From assembly GCF_037975245.1 (NCBI RefSeq), contig NC_092574.1, positions 8,184,213 through 8,248,212 of the forward strand: DNA of 64,000 nt. Direction: 5' to 3'. The stretch is from Apostichopus japonicus (taxonomy: Eukaryota; Echinodermata; Holothuroidea; Aspidochirotida; Stichopodidae). Below are positions 25,401 to 33,056 of the stretch, piece by piece (within the stretch, counting starts at the first letter, position 1; every line of letters starts with the position of its first letter). The position numbers and the translations under genes are program-made. The notes under the pieces were generated by a model. That model was not told where the DNA came from. It was given only the letters and a program-made list of their open reading frames with translations, and ran no database searches.

Positions 25401-28339
25401 TCGAAACTCACATTTAAAGAGGTCGGAGTGCAGTTAATCCCATATATAAAACAGCGAAAAGCATATATATTGTATTCAAAGTGTTAGCAACTTAGCATGG
25501 TGGAAAATATTCAGATGTAATTGACAAAAAGAGAAAAGAAGAGGGCCTTGATGTAGGCTATGGGTAAAACTATTCCTGTAATCTGCATTTGATAATTTAC
25601 CGACTACAGGGCGAACTGTTCGTGCTACATGACGTATTTACAACTGCACAAGTTTATACCGCGTAGGGTAAACATTTATCACAAAGAAGAGTATGTTATA
25701 ACTGTACAGGTGAATAATATGAAGGCATTCGCTTCACAACAGGATCAGACAGTGTGCAATAAGTTAATAAACGGTACCATTCCCACTAAACCCAACGACA
25801 GGCACATATAGATTATTTACACCACCCATATTCGGTCTACTGTACATACATGTTAAACATTTTTAACATGTTTCACCAAGTAGGGAGCTGTGGAGCTATT
25901 GGTACCACTGGAAAAGAATCAACTCCCTTTTTTGACACCACGGTAACTCCGCACTAACGGTCACATTGTGCAGGCTGCAGCACTGTTTACCAGGACTGGG
26001 CCATTAAACTGCAATTCAAAGAAACACTAAGTTTTGGGTGAATCAGTATTGATGGTTCTTACAGGTCAAACAAATCTTCCAAAGGTTACCTTATTTAAGG
26101 TAACCTCAACCAGAAAGTAGATGACTCATGATTTGAACCTATGGGAATTCCCTTCCTATATTGTACAGTATCTTTGGTGGTAACACAATGCTATTGCTCA
26201 ATAACCACTGCTGCATTATACAGCAGATCTGGCGCAAATTGCCAATTTTTGTTTTCTATTTGGGGAGGGACTACAGAAGCTTGTTTGAACAAGGAAGCAA
26301 TACTAACCCTCAAGCTCTAGCAGTGAACAAAAAGTTCTGTATATTGTATTTGATTGTGTGTGTGGGTGTGTAAATATATATTTATAATTGAAATCATAAT
26401 GAATTGGAAAATCCAGAACAGTGAAAAAACTTCCAGCCTCCGCCGTGTTATATATATATACATATACACACACAGCCTTCCTAAGGATTTTCACTGTTCT
26501 GGACTTTAAAACTCATTGCAATTTCAAATACTAATATTCATTTGCCTTTGTCATATATTTCCATCTTATTTAACAAAGTCTGTTCAAAGTATCCCTTTCG
26601 AGATCGGCCTTTAGGACTCACAAATGATTTCGAGTTGGTTAGCATCATGATTGATCTCTAGAGTAGGGTAGAACATGTCACCAAAACAGAACTAGCATTG
26701 TTCGATACAGCTGGCAACCTTACCTGTTCGAACCTCTGAACAGTAAAACAGCGTTTAATTGCCTAGTTGGTTAGGGTGTCCGCAGATAAAGCGGGAGGCT
26801 AGGGTTCGAATCCCAGTGGAGGCTGGGATTTTTTTTTTCACTGTTCTGGATTTTCCAACTCATTGCAATTTCATAAATATATATATTAAGTAGATTTAAT
26901 TAAGCAAACAAACAAGAAGCTATTGTGATGATTTGGACGTAGCTTTGCAAATTTACGTCATTATTCGGCTTTTTTTTAAAAGTTTTTTTAAAAGTAAAAC
27001 ATTGGGAGAACTTGCTACCATTGCACACTTCCAACATGTAAATATGTCACAGTTTACAGAATCTCATATTTTTGCTATAAAAGCACAACTTCTGGCAATA
27101 ATCTAGTTTTCATGTTTTGTGAAGCGGTCTTGAAGGCTCTGACTTTGTCCTGTAAATCACTACGGTTCCCTAAAGGTGCTCAAAATTCTTGTAAATCTTT
27201 GCAACTATAAAGCATTTTGCCCATTTTTCAGCATCTTGCTATGTAAATATACCAGACATATTATTTCCAGCATAATTCTTGGAATGCAGTAATAAAGTAT
27301 GTATGTTAGATCTTGACTTTACTGAAAATTTATATTTTACCAAATACACTGTACATACTTTATACCTATACCATTACTCTAGTACTATAACCATAAATTA
27401 TTGTTAACAGACCAGAAACATTCTCCCCAAGATATTATCGCTGGCTGCCTTAAAAGGTCAAACCGTATCAAAATTTACTAGACAGATATCAACTTTTTTC
27501 CCTCAACCTTCCACTGATTCTAAACCACAACGAAATAGTTGGCATATCTAAGTAGTCACTGTTCAAATAGTGGGCAGGAACCACAAAGTCAATCAAGATG
27601 TATTGTTTCAAGTGAAGCCCAGCTTTACTGTAGCTCCACTCCTCCAATGTCATGTAATTACAGTATTACTGTACCCTGATTTATTGCAGCCTGGTGGTTA
27701 CTGAATCTGAATTTAACTTCAAGTCGGCACCAGGGAAGGAACATTCCCCTCTTTGAGGACTAATAGTAACTATTTTTTCGAATGGTTTAAATAGTGCCTT
27801 GTGAACCCCGGCAGTCACGGGGGGGGGGGGGGGGGGTTATGAAGCCCATAGGTTACTTATTTGAAACCCTATCCATTCGACGATCTTGGCTAGCTTGCCT
27901 TCTCTTCTCTGTAATCGATCACAGAATTACACACAGGGCCCAAATTTGAAAACAAGACACGAAACATCCATGGAAGAAGACTCGGGACTCTCAGAAGTGG
28001 AATGGAAAACCTGGTACCCGGTGGGTTTTCATACCTGGTATCTTATGTTCCAGGAACAGACCAGGCTGTACCTGCTACACCAGACTTCACCATCCACCAT
28101 CCCCCATTTTATTTTGTCCCACAAAAATACCAAAAATTTAATAATTATATACTGTAAAACTCTACCTCTGGAGTGTTGTCCAAATATCTCAGTTCTCTCT
28201 CCGTCAGTATGAACCATCTTAGCTTGTAGTTAGTCCGACCGAATCTCGACCGGTTGATAGATCTCTTCTTGAGCCAGCCTTGTCGGATTGTCTCGGAAGT
28301 TGACGTCGCCATCTTGGAAATGTCTTGTCTATACGGCAT
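1348..28339 (-). CDS. TEC: Tec/BTK-family non-receptor tyrosine kinase, N-terminal ten exons (3' end outside window)
   Basis: Ten minus-strand exons join in frame: 28166-28339, 24632-24727, 23197-23290, 14774-14895, 13916-13966, 10984-11120, 9193-9264, 4516-4650, 3878-4008, 1348-1413. They total 1078 nt, about 359 residues, every intron GT...AG, with junction phases 0,0,1,0,0,2,2,2,1,1 that all agree. Domain order is PH, Btk zinc motif, proline-rich linker, SH3, SH2, then the SH2-kinase linker (ending TTAGLGSG, like the vertebrate BTK linker). This order is diagnostic of Tec kinases, which are recruited to the membrane by PI(3,4,5)P3 and phosphorylate phospholipase C-gamma in immune and developmental signalling. 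The last visible exon ends with a clean donor, so the kinase domain continues beyond position 1. RASA-type GAPs also have PH plus Btk motifs but not this SH3-SH2 order. The TEC/BTK/ITK paralogue assignment is not resolvable; an invertebrate single-copy Tec is likely. Confidence 0.95.
1414..3877 (-). other. Intron 9 of the Tec-family gene
   Basis: 2464 bp. About 1560-2395 is occupied by a 13-bp satellite. From 2400 to 3877 I see no coding signal; the plus ORF at 3554-3925 overlaps exon 9 antisense and has no recognisable domain. Confidence 0.7.
1680..2395. repeat. 13-bp minisatellite, consensus ACTACAGTAGCAC/T
   Basis: Around 50 units of a 13-bp repeat (ACTACAGTAGCAT, ACTACAATAGTAT, ACTAGAGTAGAAT, CTTACAGTAGCAC). 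Units vary in the last 3 bases. Each holds CTACAGTAG, a near-palindrome. More degenerate units extend from about 1500 and again near 2505-2600. It lies in intron 9 of the Tec-family gene. Confidence 0.92.
3878..4008 (-). CDS. TEC: Tec-family kinase exon 9: SH2 domain, second half
   Basis: 131 nt, phase 2 to phase 1. It encodes KHYHIKLNAAGEFFIS (the H-Y phosphotyrosine-side strand) and FKDVPSLVEYHSLNAGG, the last SH2 helix with 'LV.YH..N..GL'. Acceptor AAAACAG, donor GTAAGT. Confidence 0.94.
4516..4650 (-). CDS. TEC: Tec-family kinase exon 8: SH2 domain, first half
   Basis: 135 nt, phase 2 to phase 2. It encodes WFRGTWSRPRAEVEL (SH2 start; usual 'W(Y/F)...R..AE.LL'), then EGCFILRNSS. That is the FLVR phosphotyrosine-binding motif with the Arg retained and Asn in place of the usual Asp after it. 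RYTTSIL follows. Donor is the less common GTTTGG. Confidence 0.94.
6215..6625. repeat. Tandem repeat, three copies of ~139-153 bp
   Basis: Three diverged copies recur at spacings of 153 and 139 bp. They are marked by TCAAGTCCAAATATGACATC (about 6256, 6409; variant near 6548), ATGGTTTCTTTCTTTGTTT, GACAATGGTTAT and GATATCATTCGAGTTGAT. Confidence 0.85.
8350..8640 (+). mobile_element. Non-LTR retrotransposon 3' remnant
   Basis: The plus-strand reading starts QWNSLPRKRLLIENFNYLK, like the 'WNSLP..I....S...FK..LK.(H/Y)L' motif at the C-terminal end of CR1/L2/jockey-type reverse transcriptases. The following reading frame is a leaky 3' tail. No upstream RT motifs remain, so it is a 5'-truncated copy. 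Family not resolved. Confidence 0.6.
9193..9264 (-). CDS. TEC: Tec-family kinase exon 7: SH3 end and SH3-SH2 linker
   Basis: 72 nt, phase 2 to phase 2. It encodes GQVGYIPSNYVEEKS, the SH3 C-terminal G-YIPSNYV motif, then the linker into SH2 (GLEKYE). Acceptor TTTTCAG, donor GTAAGT. Confidence 0.95.
9265..10983 (-). other. Intron 6 of the Tec-family gene
   Basis: 1719 bp splitting the SH3 domain. The 141-codon minus ORF at 9916-10341 carries one hydrophobic stretch but no recognisable domain, and is not needed for the kinase frame. I see nothing else. Confidence 0.55.
10984..11120 (-). CDS. TEC: Tec-family kinase exon 6: SH3 domain, main part
   Basis: 137 nt, phase 0 to phase 2. It encodes an SH3 domain: IARYEYNP in the ALYDY position (with the Tyr matching the BTK SH3 autophosphorylation site), acidic RT loop, VRGEEYIIL, and the DFWWKAQN tandem-Trp signature. 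Completed by the next exon. Confidence 0.95.
12061..12076. repeat. 16-bp perfect palindrome
   Basis: ATTGGCCATGGCCAAT reads the same on both strands, with a diverged echo (GACCAATAT) immediately after. It contains two inverted CCAAT-type sequences. Intronic; function unknown. Confidence 0.8.
13199..13611. repeat. Two-copy tandem duplication, second copy interrupted
   Basis: Copy 1 (about 13199-13362) and copy 2 (about 13361-13611) share GACAACAGAA, TAGTAGACAA, CTGCTTTCCCAC, ACATCAAAATTATG, AAATCATCCTTT and GAAAGGTGTG in order. Copy 2 has about 90 extra bases at about 13413-13502. Confidence 0.8.
13916..13966 (-). CDS. TEC: Tec-family kinase exon 5: proline-rich linker
   Basis: A 17-codon symmetric exon (phase 0 to 0) between TTCCCATAG and GTAAGA. 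It encodes NQLQLPLPPVPAGGTPD. LPLPPVP is a polyproline II SH3 ligand in the same place as the Tec-homology KPLPPTP motif. Skipping would keep frame and delete the intramolecular SH3 ligand. Confidence 0.9.
14774..14895 (-). CDS. TEC: Tec-family kinase exon 4: Btk-type zinc finger
   Basis: 122 nt, phase 1 to phase 0. It encodes the Btk motif YHAGVWNASKWSCCSQ followed by AHQGAPGC. Spacing is His-X10-Cys-Cys-X9-Cys, exactly that of the zinc ligands in human BTK, so the site should bind zinc and pack on the PH domain. The preceding CANNNNMS stretch is an Asn-rich linker in place of the 'N..L..' helix end of vertebrates. Confidence 0.96.
15767..15940. repeat. 58-bp tandem array, three copies
   Basis: Copies start with CCTAAAGTTAG at 15767, 15825 and 15883, giving an exact 58-bp period and few differences between copies. 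Each contains CTGCTGATTATTAGCAG, which can fold into a 5-bp stem. Confidence 0.92.
16535..17050. repeat. ~260-bp tandem duplication
   Basis: Two diverged copies, about 16535-16797 and 16798-17050, share CAGTCAGTTC, CTTTTCATAAC/CTTTCATAAC, TTTCCTCAAGATTTGA, GAGCTTGA and CTAGA-ATGAGGAA in the same order. Confidence 0.8.
16559..16597. repeat. Perfect 18-bp hairpin with 3-nt loop
   Basis: CAGAGTGTTTTGTGCAGT is followed after TGC by its exact reverse complement. The tandem sister copy near 16811-16850 lacks the perfect pairing, so the arm was made or preserved in one copy only. Just downstream is a 12-base C run (16621-16632). Confidence 0.95.
17342..17398 (+). repeat. Dispersed repeat fragment (copy 1)
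   Basis: Closely matches 24025-24082 in the same orientation, with the shared block AAGCGAGGAGCGAAGTAA and GGAGACAG before it. Element type not recognised. Confidence 0.75.
17741..17892 (+). mobile_element. Short dispersed repeat, ~150 bp (copy 1)
   Basis: Nearly the same as 45866-46015. Shared blocks include GGTAGCAAGCTGTGTGTG, GGGATCGATGGTGGTG, CACTTCTGTTACACCTCATT and ACTAGGTCAGATTACCG. No coding capacity, poly-A tail or obvious TIR; probably a SINE or MITE fragment. Confidence 0.8.
19080..19815. repeat. ~118-bp satellite array, about six copies
   Basis: TATCATCACC/TATTATCACC recurs at 19231, 19355, 19473, 19591 and 19709, giving spacings of 124, 118, 118 and 118 bp. Each unit runs through AAATATGGATGAATATCACTG, CTGTACAGGATAACGATA, TTCTAACATTCTCAGTACAC and CAAGCACCCATAA. 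The first and last copies are the most diverged. Confidence 0.93.
20290..20606. repeat. 27-bp minisatellite, ~12 copies, open on both strands
   Basis: Unit CTGCTATGTACACCTTTGCACTTCAAA. The later copies alternate CTGCTATG and CTACTATG, giving a 54-bp higher-order period. As 27 is a multiple of 3 and the unit has few stops, three overlapping ORFs (plus and minus) of 70-94 codons appear. They are repeat artefacts without start context or splice support. Confidence 0.93.
21424..21675 (+). mobile_element. Second tRNA-derived SINE family
   Basis: The 5' part has an A-box-like TTAGCTCAGAGGTTA and B-box-like GGTTCGAGTCA within a tRNA-sized module (about 21427-21492). It is followed by a body (GATAAGCCAATGAGGCTTC, GCCAGTTCCTGCTTGCAGG) and a tail of repeated ACATACATG. 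This is the usual tRNA head, body and simple-repeat tail layout. Orientation plus, antisense to the host intron. Confidence 0.75.
23197..23290 (-). CDS. TEC: Tec-family kinase exon 3: PH domain C-terminal strand and helix
   Basis: 94 nt, phase 0 to phase 1, acceptor TTCCCTAG and donor GTAAGA. It encodes the last strand (IVYSDSLADLTLYFF) and the C-terminal helix (RQERDGWLEDIRN) with the Trp found in nearly all PH domains. It joins in frame to the Btk motif exon. Confidence 0.93.
23291..24631 (-). other. Intron 2 of the Tec-family gene
   Basis: 1341 bp with C-rich runs (about 23540-23550 and 23607-23614) and the dispersed fragment at 24025-24082. No exon seen. Confidence 0.6.
24025..24082 (+). 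repeat. Dispersed repeat fragment (copy 2)
   Basis: Partner of 17342-17398; lies in intron 2 of the Tec-family gene. The match ends sharply after CGAAGTAA, suggesting the end of an element. Confidence 0.75.
24632..24727 (-). CDS. TEC: Tec-family kinase exon 2: PH domain middle
   Basis: 32 codons, phase 0 to phase 0, flanked by a T-rich TAG acceptor and a GTGAGT donor. It encodes KRGREKGCIAMIDVKVIETV, aligning with the BTK segment around the conserved 'RGR..KGSID...C.E.V' PH strands. A symmetric exon. Confidence 0.93.
26390..26450 (-). mobile_element. Inverted 3' fragment of the same SINE
   Basis: The reverse complement of the copy B 3' end: AATTGGAAAATCCAGAACAG, then a poly-A run, then TTCCAGCCTCCGC matching the end of the tRNA-like module. 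It lies 40 bp upstream of copy B, making an inverted pair around a TA/CA-rich spacer (26450-26475). Confidence 0.8.
26488..26873 (+). mobile_element. tRNA-derived SINE-like element, copy B, with direct terminal repeats
   Basis: Homologous to 66-452. A tRNA-like module sits at about 26752-26823 with B box GGTTCGAATCC at 26803-26813. The element begins and ends with almost the same ~38-bp sequence (TTTTCACTGTTCTGGA...AACTCATTGCAATTTCA), so it has direct terminal repeats or is one period of a tandem. A poly-T run follows the tRNA-like module. Confidence 0.8.
28166..28339 (-). CDS. TEC: Tec-family kinase exon 1: start of PH domain
   Basis: 58 codons ending in phase 0 before a GTAGAG donor. It encodes the first PH strands: a GWLKKRS strand, then RFGRTNYKLRWFILTE, the position of the basic PIP3-binding residues in BTK (the Lys-Arg-Ser and the Arg before W/LF). 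Two in-frame starts exist, at 28339 (MPYRQ...) and 28312 (MATST...). The second sits in AAGATGGCG, a strong initiation context, and matches the family start a few residues before the PH domain, so 28312 is the likelier one. Confidence 0.93.
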
Positions 28340-30239
28340 TGCAAAATTGGTGATTTTAATGGTACCTACGTAAACTCTGTGGGTCCTCTGCCCCTCTAGG
28401 ACATTTTAAAGCGTGGAATAATTTCACTATCTGTAAGAAAGATGTCTGTCCTTTCCACACAGTATTCTCAAAACGGCATTTAATAGCATGGACGAGGAAG
28501 AAAAAAAAAAAAGACTCCAGAAGAAATAGATTCTGCTTAACAAGGCTTTCTGTTCCCAATTTGGCTCTCCTCTCGACTGAAGTAAAAAATAAATAATTCT
28601 CCTTCGGAATCGTCACCGAGGCAAAATCTTCACAAGATCTTCACCAAATACTCTCGTTTTGGAAACCTGAAAGAGAAGAATTTAAACTTGCATTACAGAC
28701 TGGTTTATACAGTTTGCAAAGGATCAAAGGAATTTTTTTTTTTTTTACAATAGTTGGTAATGTAACCAAAACTGCTAAGTAATTCTCAAACAAGACACCC
28801 CTCATTAATTAAAGTGAGTAATTAATGCAATGATTTGTATGCTTAATTCCTTTTTTATAGGCACTATACACAGGCCTTTATTTCCTGCGGTAGTCAGTAC
28901 CGTACTTACATGGTTAATGTCACTTCTCAGAACAAGTTATTCGAAAGTGAGTAAAGCACCTGATATGTATAAAAGGGTCACGTACAGTACAGCAATTCCT
29001 GGAACAGGAAGGAAATTCATTCCTACTTTAAAGGAAATGATTTTTGGACTGGTCAAGTAATTTCTCCTTGTTTTAACTTGTGTGTCTAGATTCATCTTTC
29101 CCAACCTGGCATCCGTAGACCATTAGGAAGGGGCGGGGGGCAGGGGGCGGGGGGTGTCCATGAAAACTCTTGGGGGTCCATGAGCGCAAAGGGTTCCAGA
29201 GGGAATCGGTTCCAAAAATGGGATGTGTAAAAGCTAAAGAGATCCCATTAATGTTGTCGAGATAGTCAGAACAAGTCCTAAATATTAAACAGCCCAAATT
29301 TTCTAATTTTGTTTGTGAACTGAATAGACCCGATGGTAACTGCAAAACAGGGCCAAACATACAGTAGGTTTGAGTTAATAGGAGGGGTGGTGGGTAGAGG
29401 CTACACCAAAGTTTCAGTGGTTTTGAACTTGCTGTGGCTTCACCACAAGGGAAACATTGTGAATATTAGCTGGGGCGGGGGGGAGGGGGAGGTGGGATTG
29501 GCCGCACTCTCATAGTGTCAGGGGCCCAGAAAGATTAGGATTTTGCTAAAGTCATACAATAAACGATCTATAACATTTCAATCTGTTTGTAAGTGCAACA
29601 AAAGTTTTGAGAATTTATCTTCCAATAGTGGTTCTTTTGTCAAATTTGTTGTGCTTGGCTTCTGGTAAATAATATTTGTGACGTGTGCCAACAACTTGGT
29701 CCAATTTTCTGGGAAAATTTGTGATATCTCAAGAACTATATTAATATTCCAGGAAATGAGAATATCATGAACCACAAAAGATTGCACTTTATTGACAACA
29801 AAAAAACTTATTGAGGAAATGATTGTGTAAATGTATATGTATGACCACTCTCTCAGTTTTAGACAGAAATAACAATATGTGGCATTGTTAGTGAACGAAT
29901 AAATTACAACATGGCATATAAAATAAACTCAAATATGGTCAAGAATTCCTAATACAGGATATACGTATGTAACTGTATCCAGCCTTACACAGAGTTTAAA
30001 CATTTCCTGGAACAGTTGAGTGCGTGTGGCAACGTCATTGGATTGTAAAACTGTCGGGCTAATCAGTTTCGAGAAAACCAGAAATCTGAGGGGCTAAGTG
30101 ATCCCTTGTCCATAGGAAGTATTTGTCAAGTACTGTGGTTTCAAATTGACAGTTTTTCATCTGTGAAGTTACTGTGTAAGATCCATGGGCATTGACTAAC
30201 AGTTAAATTGTGTAGTACTAGTACTATGAATCACAGTAT

Positions 30240-30880
30240 GAGTCATCATTGAAGTTTTACCTCTGAAATATCATGTTTACACAGCTTTCACACAGTTTGA
30301 CCTTTGATCTCCACCATTTTTAATAGGGTTTGTTGTACTCACCACATGTTGTTATGAATAATCTAATAATAGAGGATCAAACAGATTGATGTCATGTTTA
30401 TATGGTCATAAATCAGCTTCTTGCTGTAAATTTTGTGCATTGCATGCCAGATATTATATCAATGCAAGTTTTCCTGCTTGATATATATCATGTTTACAAG
30501 GTTTTCACCATTTGACCTCTGGTGACCTCAAAAGACATTTGACCTCCACAACAAAGGTTCTTCTATTCAATATGAGGCACCCACACACCATTTATGAGAT
30601 TCATCAAAGTTTCTCTTCTGGAGATATCATGTTTACAAGCTTTTCACAGTTTGACCTCTGGTGACCCCAAATGACCTTTTGACTTCCACCAAAGACAATA
30701 GGGTTCTTGCACTCAATATGGGGCATCCACTTGCCAAGTATGAGATTCCTCAAGATTACACTTCTTGAGATATCGTGTTCACAACCAGCATCACATGCAC
30801 ACACACACACACACACACACATGCAAACATAGGTCATCACCATTGCATAGATTCCTTTTGCCTTCGGCAAGGAACCAAAA
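30240..30880 (-). repeat. Old dispersed tandem repeat, ~150-bp units
   Basis: At least three units share ATCATGTTTACA, TTTTCAC(A/C), TTTGACCTCTGGTGACC, TTTGACCTCCAC, CTCAATATG-GGCA and GAGAT(T)C. It ends in a CA microsatellite and CATTGCATAGATTCCTTTTG. The end of the unit occurs inverted at about 43225-43345. Confidence 0.8.
30794..30822. repeat. (CA)n microsatellite
   Basis: About 14 CA units within the dispersed repeat; ORFs of His-Thr or Cys-Val repeats across it are artefacts. Confidence 0.9.
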
Positions 30881-31374
30881 AGATCGAGCTGTTTATTTGC
30901 GGCATTCCAACAACGAATTGTCTGTTAGACTGTTAAATATTCCAATCCTAATTACTAGCACTTGCTCACAGTTATAATCCTACGCATCAGTAAAGAGTAC
31001 TTACGTATATATAATATATAACGAAGATAGCATTGTTGTGAGCCATTTCCTATTTCCTTCCTGAACTATTCCCTGTAATGTGTTTTATTTCAATCTCTAT
31101 TTGAATAGCCTGGTCGAGACTGTAAAAACATACTTAGTAACAATATTTATAAATAGGTGAATTTTTTTCTGAGAATAGTTCTAAGGCTGATTGTAAAAGG
31201 CTAAAGAATCACAGATTCATGATTCTTACTTTGTTTATCATTAACATTATTGTTTCAGTTGTAGACATACGTGCACAGTACAATGTCTGCTTACTGTGTG
31301 TCACATTGTCTTTGTTAGTGTGAAGTTTAAAGTCATTGTGTTCATAATACTGTAAGTCTACTTGTCATCATGAA

Positions 31375-31773
31375 TTATGTGCACAAATAATCAAGCCATA
31401 TGTATAAATATATTTGTAACACTGTTACTGTAAAGTTGTGGAACAATGGAAGTTCTGTGGGGGCGGTGTGGAACCATTGTGGTAGTTTAAATCCCCTTGG
31501 AATTATGTAGGGGTTATCTCTCCTGGCATTAAGTAAACCAGTTGTAATTGTTGGCAGAATATGGCTTTTGGGGCTGCTCCTATAGATGGCGTGTGGTATC
31601 AGGCTTATTCTGGGATTGGTGATGTAACACATGTGATATTTTCTAGGGATATTCATGTGATCACATTCATCTCTGTAAAGGAGTGCAATTGTTTGGGGAG
31701 GGTGGGAATGCACTGTAGACTGTAGTATTTGTGTATTTTGTCTTAAGCTAAATTGTAGGGTAAAGTTCATCAT
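31375..31773 (-). mobile_element. Possible LINE N-terminal ORF fragment
   Basis: A 132-codon minus-strand frame. The phrase TITTGLLNARRDN resembles the 'LLNARS..NK' start of the endonuclease domain of non-LTR retrotransposons, but the following residues do not continue it. Weak call; an unrelated chance ORF is possible. Confidence 0.25.
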
Positions 31774-32621
31774 TTGTATACATGTGGTATTTCCATGTAT
31801 TATTAAGGGATTTATATAAAATGCATTACCTGGGAGGGACAGGACAGTCTACTCTGGTTGCTGTTGCAAGAAACATTCTTGATGGTAGGCTTCAGGGCCC
31901 ACGTAGCCTCAAGTTTGTACAACCCATCTGGTACAACACACTCAACCTTACTGTAAGAAGTTTTCATTTCAAATTTTCAATATATCTGTGCTAGAAATAC
32001 AATCATCTCTCTGGATTTATTTTGTGTTCATCTTTATTCTCTGGCCTATTACAATACTACATCTTAGGCCAAGAACCCTGAATCGGCTGGCCGGCGCTAC
32101 TCACAGAGGAAAGTGTTAATGTTACTATGTATATCAGAACACTTGGTTTGTTTATTTCGGCTGCCAGATATTGGCAATTGAACCCAAAGTTTATGGTGTA
32201 CTCAACCAAAATCCCAAGAATCTGATGGTTTTTACCATAAGGTCTGGTTAAAAAAAAAAATTCTAATAGCATTTGAGTTGAAATGATGGATTTCTATTCT
32301 TTTTCTTTATTTATTCTTGTTGACCTTAGCTGATATCTGAACTCCAGAAATGTCTGACTTTTTCATTTTCTTATAATGCAACCTTTTAAACAAATTTTGA
32401 TTTGTTTAATTTTTTGTTTTATCACAAAAAAAAAATACAATGTGAAAGGAAGTGTTCTATAAAGCCTGAATTGGCTTAACAGAGTAGAAGACTCCCTGGT
32501 AAAAGAAGAAAAATATAATACAAGTTGAATGAGCAGAATGATACAGATACTTTAAGGAGTAATAACTAGACAGGATAACATTGTCCTAGTTCATAAAGAA
32601 TTTAGTTATACATGTAATTAC

Positions 32622-33056
32622 TTAATATATATAAATATAGCATAATGACCGTATTAGTATGTTGTGATGATGTATTTTCTTAAATATATACTTCTTAAAT
32701 AAACTCAACAACTTTTTGGTCTTTATATTATCTGAAAGGGAATTCCATATTTTAATTATACGGTTACGAAAGCTATAGGTTCCTATAGTGGTACGGTAAA
32801 AATTTACGATGTGCATTATAAGTATGTCTCGTTTGATAGTGATAAATAGTTTTGTTACTATTAATAAAACTGTGGAAATTTTCCGGCAGTAACCCATTCC
32901 ATGACTTGTAAGCAAAGCCGCAAGCTTCATTTTGATGATATCATCGAGTTTATAAAGCAAGTTTAGTTTCTTGAATAGCGGACTAGTGTGAAATTGGTAA
33001 TGTGAATCCATCCATGCAGTAGCAGTGTTGATATAGAAAACTGCATTTTCACACAT
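32622..33056 (-). mobile_element. Non-LTR retrotransposon, RT C-terminal remnant
   Basis: A 144-codon minus-strand frame. FRNRIIKIWNSLSDNIK followed by SLFKKYI is the conserved C-terminal end of CR1/L2/jockey-type reverse transcriptases. Upstream, LDDIIKMKLAALL resembles the preceding helical region. The YxDD catalytic core is absent, so the copy is 5'-truncated. The frame ends in an AT-rich tail. Confidence 0.7.

Larger units (their letters stand above)
24728..28165 (-). other. Intron 1 of the Tec-family gene
   Basis: 3438 bp. It contains SINE copy B and an inverted 3' SINE fragment (26390-26873) and an 18-base G run (27819-27836). The plus ORF at 25128-25487 (119 codons) and the ones near 25629 and 27886 show no known domain. 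Confidence 0.6.

Noticed and set aside
25128..25487. 119-codon plus-strand gene in intron 1
   Set aside because: No recognised domain, crosses a G run, and no promoter or splice support.
31375..31773. New 132-residue protein gene
   Set aside because: Only a weak LINE-like phrase; kept as a low-confidence mobile-element fragment instead.
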